Source of the DNA: Salpingoeca rosetta
Lineage: Eukaryota; Opisthokonta; Choanoflagellata; Craspedida; Salpingoecidae
Direction: 5' to 3'
Assembly: GCF_000188695.1 (NCBI RefSeq)
Contig: NW_004754932.1
Location: 2,125,993 to 2,140,992, forward strand
DNA length: 15,000 nt
Both the position numbers and the translations under genes were made by a program. Numbering within the stretch: position 1 is the stretch's first letter; each line of letters begins with the position of its first letter. The notes beneath the pieces are model-generated. The model was not told the DNA's origin, searched no databases, and saw only the letters and a list, made by a program, of their open reading frames with translations. Positions 1-9,321 of this stretch are shown here, piece after piece.

Positions 1-83
1 CGATAAGTTCGCACAGGGAGATGCACAGCAGCAATGGCACAGGCGGTTGGTTGTACTGTCTGTGAGGAGGGTGAGAGGCTGAC

Positions 84-406
84 CAGTGTTGAAGACGACT
101 TCGCCAGCTGTTGCTTGTTCTGCTCCAAATGCATATCCATCCTGGTAGTGACAGCAGCGGTGGCAGCGGTGGCAGCGGTGGTGTCAGTGGTCTTGACGCA
201 CGCAGGGGTTGAACCAGGCACAAGCAGGCAAATCGGCCTCTTGGTCAAGTCGATGGCAATGACAGCCAAACGCACACGAGGACAGTGCAAACTTACGAAG
301 ACGGTGCCATCTTCCAAGACGAGCTGGACTTGGGGACGCGGGCGGGCTGCAGAATGAAGCTGTGCTGTGCATCCCAGCAATCGCTGTTGCAGCGGGGTGA
401 GCAGGC
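84..406 (-). CDS. Carbamoyl-phosphate synthase small-subunit (CarA-type) domain, N-terminal exons, partial
   Basis: Two exons are supported on the minus strand: 406..297 and 141..84. The gene continues past position 1. The first ends in QLVLEDGTVF at a GTAAGT donor. The second starts after TACCAG and reads DGYAFGAEQATAGEVVFNTG, ending in phase 1 at a GTCAGC donor. LVLEDGT, GxxFGA and GEVVFNTG are the opening motifs of the small-subunit (glutaminase) domain of glutamine-dependent carbamoyl-phosphate synthase. That enzyme makes carbamoyl phosphate for pyrimidines (CAD type) or for arginine/urea (CPS1 or fungal Cpa1 type). About 25 residues precede the domain; they hold three to four Arg and no Asp or Glu, as in a mitochondrial presequence, whereas CAD starts almost directly at this motif. 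That favours a mitochondrial arginine/urea-type enzyme, but this is inference. The catalytic glutaminase triad lies outside the window, so CarA alone, a CarA-CarB fusion or CAD cannot be told apart. Confidence 0.85.
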
Positions 407-1238
407 CTGCAATCAGTGAAGAAGGAAGGAAGGAAGGAGTGAGTGTGGATCAGTGGATCAGTGGATCAGTGGGAGGGAGAGTGCATGCGAGTGAGAGAGG
501 CAGGGAGGGGGGAGTGTGATAGTGTTGGTGAGTGACTTGGGTGGTTGAGAGGGAGGGAGTGCGACAGCTTGGTGAGAAGATGTGGAGAGGAGATGCCAAG
601 ATGGATAGCAACAGAAGCACATCAACGCAGCCAGCGAGCACGCACGGCAGCCAGTGTGCAGGGTGCAGGGTGCAGCATGCAGCTTCCACGCACGTTGGCA
701 CGTCGCCATGCGTGCTACTGGCAGCAGTAGCATGTTGGTTGTCTCCGTGTCTCCTCTGTGGCCCGGGTCGACGGGGGCAAAACACACTCCACCAAAAAGA
801 ACGGAACAAAGAGAATAAATGGCGATCCGGCTGGGCACATGGCGACGTCACCGACCAGCCAGTGGATCTAGCGCAGTAGCTGCGGCTGCCTTGACTTAAG
901 CAGCAACGAAACTCATCCAGCAAAACAGGCAGAACAACGCCGGACATTACGGTGCTCGCGTCATTTCAGTGGCGCGTCGTTTCGTTACCGTGTCCGCTGT
1001 AATTCGCCCGCTCACAGGTTGTGCGGGTGCGGATTGTTCACTACAGTTTGTGGTGTTGGTGATGCCCAGTTCATTCGCAACTTTTCCCCGAGGCCGTCGA
1101 CAATTTGCAACGTGATACATTTGTGTGGGATTTCCCACGTGAAAAGTCGACGCTGGCGAGCCGCGTGTGTGGGGAGCTGCCTTTTTCTCCTTCCACCACC
1201 CAAGAAGACAAGACCACCACCACCACCTCATCTCCACC
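407..1238. promoter_or_regulatory. 5' flank and divergent promoter region between the CPS gene (-) and RPL23A (+)
   Basis: No protein family is recognisable in this stretch. It should hold the first CPS intron and 5' exon(s) on the minus strand and the RPL23A promoter and 5' UTR on the plus strand. Small direct repeats are present at 421-438 (GAAG units) and 445-468 (three copies of GTGGATCA). A pyrimidine run at 1180-1197 (CCTTTTTCTCCTTCC) lies about 40 nt before the RPL23A start. Such tracts sit at transcription starts of many ribosomal-protein genes and act as 5' TOP elements in animals; using that here is inference. No TATA box is evident. The start context CTCCACCATGG is a strong Kozak match. 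Confidence 0.5.
694..733 (-). CDS. Candidate first coding exon of the carbamoyl-phosphate synthase gene
   Basis: The exon at 406..297 opens in phase 1 after a TTGCAG acceptor with a C/T-rich tract, so an upstream exon ending with one extra base is required. A minus-strand ATG at 733 reads MLLLPVARMATCQ and reaches a GTGCGT donor after 694 with exactly one base over. Joined, it would encode an Arg-containing leader without acidic residues, as expected for mitochondrial import. A GTGCGT donor further along the same frame also fits the phase, and an ATG at 947 opens another frame. Exon choice is therefore a guess that a cDNA would settle. Confidence 0.28.
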
Positions 1239-3073
1239 ATGGTTGACAAGAAAGGTGAGCGCTCGCCCTTGCTGGCTCGGATGAGCGAGACATGTGGTGT
1301 GTGTGTGTATGTGTGTGTGGGGGGGGGGGGGGGATACATGGAGACGGACAGTCGAGGAGTTGGTGTGCTTGACGGTTGCCTGTCTTGGCGAACCACTGTG
1401 CTCTGGTGATCAATCGAGTGGCGTGTGTGTGTGCGTGAGCATGTGCATGTGTGTATGTACATGTGCAGGTGCATGTGCAGGTGCGTGTGCGTGGCAGTGA
1501 TGAGGCAATGACGATGGTGATGATGGTGGTGGTGGTGGTGGTGAACGAGGATGGTAAAGACTTGCCGGGGACAAGCAGAGCCAACTCGCGTGTGTTCGCA
1601 TATGCCCATGCACTGGGTCATAGAAACGCCAGCAGTTGCAGCATCAGCATCAGCTACATGAGCGGTGAATGGCAGTGGCAGACACGACCAGGGCAGTCAG
1701 TGATGCTCACGACGGCAGGAGAGCACGTGTAGTTGCTGTGCGTGCACATGCGCAGACCACCACGTTACCCGCACTGTTGCACAGTGCACACGCACACAAG
1801 CGTGTACAGCGCATCACGCGCATGCTCAACACATTTGAAGACGGCACTGTGTTGCTCACACTGTTGCTGTTTTCCGTCTGCCTGCGCACTGCTCTGTTGT
1901 CTTGTGCCTCTCCGCCGTCGTGCCGCCGTCCTTGCTGTATTTTCAACCACCCAACAGTGCAGGCAAAGGCCAAGGCCGCCGTGACCAAGGCCAAGACTGC
2001 CGCCAAGGCAGCTCTTGCTGGTGCCAACAACCGCCGTCAGCGCAAGATCCGCGTGCGCCCCACTTTCTACAGGTCTGCACACACACGTGAAAGATGCGAA
2101 GCCCGTGCATATGTTTGGTAGTGGCCGTGGCTGTGGATGCTGTTGTGTTGAGAACTGTCAGTCTGCGTGCAGATGCTTGTTTGTGGGCGTTTGCTTCGCT
2201 TTTGGTTGCAATGATGTGCGGCGCACATGTCATGGCACCTTGCTTTGTCGCAACATGCTCATGCTGTGACGGTTGTTGTTGTTGTTGCTTTTGTTCCAAC
2301 ACAGACCGAAGACCCAGATTCAGGCACGCAAGCCCCGGTACCCCCGCCGCTCTGTGCCCAAGAAGCAGTCTCTGGACAAGTTTGCCATTGTCCAGTACCC
2401 TCTCACCACCGGTTGGTTCACGTTGTGTGTGTGTGTGTAAGCAAGTGATTGTGGGGTGCTTATGTGATGCCGCACTGTCTTGTGCAGAGCTTCCAGTGAC
2501 ATTGTGCATACTCTTCTCACCTACCGCACATCCATGCACACACACAGAGTCTGCCATGAAGAAGATTGAGGACAACAACACGCTGGTCTTCATCGTGGAC
2601 AAGCGCGCCAACAAGTTCCAGGTGCGCGCGTGTTCATTGACGCGTGCTGTTGCTGATCTTGGTGTTGACAGTGTTGCTTGCTGTTTTGTTTGTGTATGGG
2701 TGTGTATCGGCTGCTTTGACCACTGTCCTGTGCCGTGGCTCATGTCTTTGTGGGTTTGCTTGTGTTGACTTGGGGGACGCCATGCAGATTAAGGCCGCCG
2801 TCAAGGACCTGTACGACATTGACGTGGCAAAGGTCAACACCCTCATCCGCCCCGACGGTCATAAGAAGGCGTTTGTTCACCTTGCCCAGGACCACGATGC
2901 GCTTGAGGTCGCCAACAAGGTACAGGCATTCTGACACTGTTGTGGCTGGCTTGGTGATGTATCTCGCGTCTTGTGCTGTCTCGTGCATCTTTGTGCGGGT
3001 GTGAATGTGGTTTTTGGCGAGGATGTGCGTGCAAAGGGTTTATTTCTCGCTTGTCTGATTCCGTCTTGGAGTT

Positions 3074-3131
<58 letters not shown>

Positions 3132-3210
3132 GCTTCCTTGGCACGCACTCACGCAATTGTTGCTTGCTTCTTTGTGCTGCTGTTGCTTGTAACAGATCGG
3201 CATCATCTAA
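1239..3210 (+). CDS. RPL23A: 60S ribosomal protein uL23 (L23a), complete, 6 exons
   Basis: Exons 1239..1254, 1958..2072, 2305..2411, 2548..2621, 2788..2919 and 3196..3210 join to 459 nt, 152 aa plus TAA, with phase kept at all five GT-AG junctions. uL23 is a large-subunit protein at the polypeptide exit tunnel and a docking site for signal recognition particle and nascent-chain factors. Residues 6-43 form the basic Lys/Ala-rich N-terminal tail of the eukaryotic form; residues 44-79 ([20 protein letters not shown], then [13 protein letters not shown]) lead into the globular fold. [32 protein letters not shown] and the ending [12 protein letters not shown] are near-invariant uL23 motifs. Human L23a has 156 aa. 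The start was chosen because MVDKK ends at a GTGAGC donor in the phase that the first basic-tail exon needs. Intron 1 (703 nt) is the longest in the window. Confidence 0.97.
1255..1957 (+). other. RPL23A intron 1, GT- and G-rich
   Basis: This 703-nt GT-AG intron separates the 16-nt first coding exon from the basic-tail exon. It holds a TG tract ending in a run of 15 G (1319-1333), a degenerate GT-rich stretch (1422-1494) and GGT repeats (1522-1541). Long first introns in ribosomal-protein genes often hold regulatory sites or snoRNAs, so I looked for C/D box pairs. GTGATGA at 1497-1503 resembles box C, but no CTGA follows at a suitable distance, so no snoRNA is called. Confidence 0.8.
3076..3129 (+). 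repeat. (AC)27 microsatellite in RPL23A intron 5
   Basis: A perfect AC dinucleotide tract within the 276-nt intron 2920..3195. It reads CA on the sense strand, unlike the TG tracts of introns 1 and 3 of the same gene. Confidence 0.97.
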
Positions 3211-3556
3211 AGAGACTGCTGCTTCCCTTTTTTCGATGCCTTTGTTGAGTGGTGTGTGTGTGGTGAGCTTGCGATGTCAGTATTGTTCTCCGTTGCAGTA
3301 AACGCCGAACTCTCTGACAATCATTTTTGTCCAACAACTTCTGTCGTCAACATGATGGGAGGGTTTACTGATGATGGAAGCGTCTTTCGCGTGTGCGCAG
3401 GCTGAGGCGGAAACAAGGGAATGCAATGCTACTGACAGAACCAAACACAAGAAGCAGGCAGCTATGGACAGATTGTGTTTGTGTGTTGAGGGACGGCCGG
3501 ATACACTCGCACCACACATCAATCAAACCACTGTGACAGGGCAGAGCGGTCATCGG
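3211..3556. other. Convergent 3' intergenic region between RPL23A and GCP2
   Basis: These 346 nt separate the stop codons of two converging genes and must hold both 3' UTRs and polyadenylation sites. I see no AATAAA on either strand and no conserved coding sequence. The short open frames here match no family motif. Confidence 0.6.
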
Positions 3557-4043
3557 TTATGCGCGTGGAGAGGTGGCTGATGGTGGCGGCTCTTCGCGTT
3601 GCTGTGCGCGTGTGCGCTGGTGCATCTCTGCTTCGTGCACTTGGCGGTCGTAGAACCCGTTGTAGTTGAGGGTGAGCACAATCTTGGCCAAGTCCTGCTC
3701 GTTCTCCACAGCGGCAACCTCGGTCAAGTGCATGATCAGCGCACCCATCTGACGTATTGTGTTGTTCATGGTTGCAGGAGTGGTGGTGGCAGTAATAGCC
3801 GTGAGCACGCCAGCTGGTCAGGCACAATTGTGCAATGTATCCGCAACACATTTGTGGCAACAAGGCACACCTGCAAGCACATACCTGCTTGTAGAAGGTG
3901 GCTTCTGCTTTTGTTGTGCTCTGAAGAACCGTCTGTTGAGCAGAATGACGAAGGTACCAGAAGTTGCTGCACGTGAGTGACGAGAAGCAATGCCACATTT
4001 GCTGCAGGACCACACAACTCACAGCACACACACACACACACAC

Positions 4044-4109
<66 letters not shown>

Positions 4110-4273
4110 GCAGCAGCAGCAGCAGCAGCAGAGGCTAAGCAATGGTCTGTGCCGACGCAGCAAATTCACGATGAACGGACCTCTCGGGACGACTGGTGTG
4201 CGCTCTCCACGGCCCTACTTCGCAGCTGCGTGTCCGCTGTTCGCACAAACCGCTGCAGGTGCAGTAATGCAGT

Positions 4274-4359
<86 letters not shown>

Positions 4360-4448
4360 AGGTGGCATCAGGTGAGGTTGGCACGGTTGTGTGATTGATG
4401 GTGGGTCATTATCACTGTTTACACGTGTGTGTGTGTATGTGTGTGTGT

Positions 4449-4487
<39 letters not shown>

Positions 4488-7281
4488 CCAGGTTAAGGTG
4501 GACCACCCAACACCAAACTCACCTTCATGTACAGCGCAAACACTTTGGAGAGCCGCAGCAGCCCTGACACCGTCTGCTCGTCGTGGGAGCGGTTCATCAT
4601 CCAAGCATGGGTGAATGGAGCACAAGGGGCCACGAGATGAACACAGACGGCAGCAGTGAGGAGCATACAATGGGTAGCTGCGCATTCAGGAAACACAAAC
4701 ACACACACACACACCTTGAGCAAGCGCTCGTTCGTGAGCATGCACTTGCGGAGGCAAGTGTCGAGGAAGTCGTTGTGTGCGGCTAAGAGATCGTCGATGG
4801 ACTTTGCCTCTCGCACCGCGCGCTGCATCGCACTCCAATGCGGCTCAATCACCTGCACAGGTCGTGGTGTTGCGTGCGTGTTGTGTGTGAGTGTGTGGAT
4901 GTGTGTACGTGTGTGTGTGTCCGCGTGTGTGTATGTGTGCGTGTAAAAGTACGAGTTTGGTCGACATGCAGTGCGTGGTTGCAGGCCCGTGTCCACGATG
5001 ACGTCTCACCACAAAGACAACGTAGTGCTCGAGCGTCTGTACGAATGTCAGCATGCGCTGGCGCAGAGAGAAGGCGCGTTGCATCCTGCATGACGACAGA
5101 AAATCAAGAGTCCCCATGAATTGCAGGTGTGAGGCACGAGCAGGGCAGGGCAGGCGCTAGCTGCACTGGGGCGTGCGAAACAGGGAGGGAGTATGCAGCA
5201 TGCTCGCGATGGCACACACACACACACACACACACGTATACACGCACAGACAGACAGGCAGACAGACAGACAGACACACACACACGTATACACGCACACA
5301 CACACACACGTATACACGCACACACACACACGAAACAAAAGCATGGCCTGACCATGGGAGGTGGGAGCGCCGGACTGCGGCGCTGGCGACAACGGAGGTG
5401 ACGAGATGCTGTTCAACGTCCTTCATCTCAAAGATGAACCGGAACAGAAACTGATACCGCCGCATCGCCTGCCCGTGTGTATTCATGAGGAGGTGAGTGA
5501 GAAGGGATTCCAAACAATGCACGTCAACACACAGAAACAGACACAGACACAGACACGGACACACACGTGTGCGCCAACGCACGTGGTGGTCGAGGATGAG
5601 GGAGATGGGCCAGTCGACGTTGTACTCGAGCGTGAAGAGGTCGAAACCGGTCATCTCTTTGCTGGGAAGTCCGTCAGGCAGCGGCAAATCCCGCGGCAAG
5701 TCAACAAACTCGCCCTAAACACCAGAATCAACAGGCAGCGGGGCGATGGGGGGCGATGAGGGTGGCGGAATGACAAGAAGGGGCAACAAAGTTGGGCGTG
5801 CTCGACAGGGAAAAATGGTCGAGTTGCAAAACTGCATGAAGCGAGGTACAGTCTCGAACAACGCGCGTTCGAGATGCACACACACACACGCACACGCCCG
5901 TGGCAGGAGCGGGCTCACGTCTGTCTGTGTTGCGTCGGCACTGCGCGAGATGCGGATGATATTGGTGAGCTCGTTGGCCACCCGCATACGGGCCAGCCCG
6001 CACCTGGCGATGTATGCATGTGTTGGCGGAGGGCGACAGGTCGTGAGAATATCGTTGTCGTGACATCTCATCAGGATGAGGATGGGACTGATGAGAAGGG
6101 GCGGGGGATGGTCATCGTCACGCACGCACACATGCACGCACAGAGGCACGTACATACACACACGCACACAGAGGCACAGCACAGACGCAAGCACGACTGC
6201 CGTTAGGGGAAGGACCTGAGGTCGTCCTTGAAAGGGTCTGAGGCAGCGGATGATGTGCGGAGAGCAAGTTCGAGCAGCGACGAGAGGCGATCGCTGTTCA
6301 CGGCCTGATGCGGTGCACTCAGCTCCTCTGGGCACACCAACGGCAAGCAGAAGGGGGGGGGGGGTGACAGTGAGGGTAGTAGCGAGGAGGGGAGAGGTGT
6401 CCATTAGGAGACGTAAATAGATGGATACAGGTGGATGGACATGATGATCAGGCACTTGGTCATCACACACACACACACAAAGAAACAAACAAACAAACAA
6501 AGAAACAAACAAACAAACAACGCACACAAATAAACAAAGAAACAAACAAACAACGCACACAAATAAACAAACAAAGACACAAACAAATAAACACACACAC
6601 ACACACCTTCAGCGGTGTCGAGGAAATGGATGAAGAGGTCGCCCTGGCGCATGAAGAAGTAGTTTCTGACAGACGTGAGCCGCTGCATGAGCCGGTAGTC
6701 CCTGCGGAGTGCGAGCAGAAGCGCCTGGTTCGCTTCGTCGTGCGCCGTCTGCACAATGTCCCTGTACTCGTGCGGCTGCTGCACATACACCAATGGCCGC
6801 ACGTGTGCCATTGGCGCTTGCCGCTCTGCAGTTCACGATGGTGAATGATGATGATGGTGGTGGTGATGATCGTCGTGGTGGTGGTAGTGTTGGCGAGGGA
6901 AGAGTGAGATGGACGCTGCATTGGGAAGGCACAGCGTGTGATTTAGTTGGGTTTGTATGGGTTTCTGCCGATGCGTTGCGTGTGTTTGTGTATGCGTGTT
7001 GTGAGGTTCTCACGCCCTCCCGGCCCTCGGTGATGGATGTGATACCGCATTGGGCGAGGACGCGGAGGTACCGGCCCGTCTCCAGGATCAGGTCGGCAAC
7101 CTGCAGGCAGACGCACGCCATGGATCAAGGGGTGGTGTGTAGCAGCACAAGCGTGGGTGAACACAGTGACAGCACACAAAGCACGCGACGCGCACACGTG
7201 TGCATGCTGATCTTGATGTACACAGGGATACAGACACACACACACGAACAGACAGACAGGCAGACATCGATACACACACAC

Positions 7282-7323
<42 letters not shown>

Positions 7324-7525
7324 CAGATCCCACGCACGTCTTCGAGGAAGGATGGGATGTTGTCTGGGACGAGTTCACACTGCATGGTGAGGGGCTCGTT
7401 GGCGGCCGGGGAGATGGCGGTACGATGGCGCACCATAAACTCCGACGCAGGATCCGTGAGCAGGCCATCATAGATCCACGTGCCAACCATGTCCAGATAC
7501 GGCCGGCTCGCCTGGTTGTACGTGT

Positions 7526-7560
<35 letters not shown>

Positions 7561-7578
7561 AGTGAGAGAGAGAGAGAG

Positions 7579-7619
<41 letters not shown>

Positions 7620-7996
7620 GAGGACATGTGTTGCGCTTATATTTGCACCAATCACACAGCAGCAGACGCCACAAAACCGTTTGCACACATGTCGACGCGG
7701 TCATGAAGTTGTTACCTTGGCAGCGAGGGAGCAGCAGAGGGCGTGAAGCTTTGCCTGGCCAATGGTGTCCTGTGTCGCCTGATGCAATATGGAGAGGGTT
7801 TGCGCGCCGCGGCAGTCGTGCTGTCGACACCAAAGATTGGGGGGGGGGAAGGGAAGGACATGAATCATATCATGGTGAGCGGGCCCATACCTCTGACGTG
7901 CACAACACAAGCGCTTCAAGAAGCACGAAGCAAGAAGCAAGAAGCAAGAAGCAAGAGGGAATAAACAAAAAGCAAGAAGCAAGAAAACAACCATAA

Positions 7997-8034
<38 letters not shown>

Positions 8035-8815
8035 GCAAAGCAAGTACGCTTTGTCTCTGTGCACCTGAAGGAGCTGCAAGCAAATGGATGATAGCTTTTC
8101 CATGACAAAATGTGTTGGTTGCAGGCAAAACTGCAGCTTTTGCAGCGTAAGGTTCCCCTGTGTTGCAGTCGGGGTGCATCACAGCAGAAGTACCCAGCGG
8201 TGAGCGTGTGTGCATGCACGTGAAGCATTTTGGCTTGGATAAGAAGCACAGCACGTACACACACGCGCACGCATGTGCATGCATATGCACACACATACAT
8301 GCGCACCATGCAAACACGCACACACAAAATACACAAAGACACAGAGTCACAAACAGACGCACAGACACAGACACACACACACACACACATGCGCGAACCG
8401 AGTAGAGCTGGTGCTCGAGCTGTGCAATGAGGAGGTAGTAGTCCTTGGTGATATCACGCAGCCCCTCCGCCAGCGCCTGGTTCACGCGACTTTCACCAGG
8501 CGTCTCAGCGGCTGAGGAGGTGATGGTGGCGGGTAGACAACAGGCAGAAGCCCCGCGGAGCAGTGAATACAAAGCGCGGTGTACTTAAGGAACATGTGGT
8601 TCTTTCACTTGTAACCACGCAAACAGCACTTGCACTGGCAACACAGGAACAGTACTTGCAATACATGAATACGCACACACACACAACACGCACACACGTG
8701 TACGCACATGCGCATACACACAACACGCACCTGCGATGAAGCGGGAGACTGTGGCAAAGTCGGCGCAGCACGGCAGGATGCGTTCGACCATCCGCTTCAG
8801 CTGGGGATCTGAAGA

Positions 8816-8846
<31 letters not shown>

Positions 8847-9230
8847 TGCGTTTACAGTACACACACACGCGCGCAAGCAGTGAGTGATCGCTCATGGAGA
8901 CACGAGTATCAAGGTGCGACTGCATGCAAGTTGACATCTCACCTAGGCCGGGTGGAGGGATCAACTTGATGGCACGTGTGGTTTCATCGCGCCGCGCCGC
9001 AATGTAGGTTCCGGTGACGTTCTGCCACAAAGCAAGCACGAGCACAGGCATGTGTGTGTATGTGTGTGTTTGTGTGTGGGAGGAGACAGAGGGAGGCACA
9101 CACAAAGCATCAAAGCATGGCACTGCGAGGAGCGTCACGCGCACCAGGAGCACGAAGAGAAGGTCGTTGAGGATGGCTTGCTCCTGCATATCCTGTGGCA
9201 ACTGGGACAAGTTGACAACCCCAGAGTTGT

Positions 9231-9321
<91 letters not shown>

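Noticed and set aside
34..357. 107-codon plus-strand frame
   Set aside because: It is antisense to the two supported CPS exons, which carry the conserved motifs.
450..947. 165-codon minus-strand frame starting MSGVVLPVLL
   Set aside because: No recognisable domain, low-complexity end, and it spans the probable CPS 5' exon/intron region. Its start could be an alternative CPS first exon but the phase-1 donors in it are weak.
1497..1503. Box C-like GTGATGA in RPL23A intron 1 (possible C/D snoRNA)
   Set aside because: No CTGA box D at 60-100 nt and no terminal stem seen.
3371..3580. 69-codon plus-strand frame after RPL23A
   Set aside because: Overlaps the GCP2 3' end antisense and has no family match.
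3749..3808. Longer GCP2 last exon starting [17 protein letters not shown]
   Set aside because: It would need the acceptor GACCAG at about 3809, which gives the wrong phase after TFYKQ; the GTCAG acceptor before MGALIMHL joins in phase and aligns with the family.
3964..4398. Poly-Gln/Thr reading frame on the plus strand
   Set aside because: It reads the CAA/CAG repeat of GCP2 intron 18 antisense to the gene; no family motif flanks it.
5215..5331. Regularly spaced repeat units resembling a CRISPR array
   Set aside because: Units are degenerate CA microsatellite with no unique spacers, inside a eukaryotic intron.
7088..7688. Open frames made of His-Thr or Cys-Val repeats, here and at 2971-3248, 3964-4506, 8797-9369, 10912-11313 and 11325-11798
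   Set aside because: They are translations of intronic (CA)n/(TG)n tracts. The only conserved parts are fragments of the GCP2, RPL23A and BDP1 exons they overlap.
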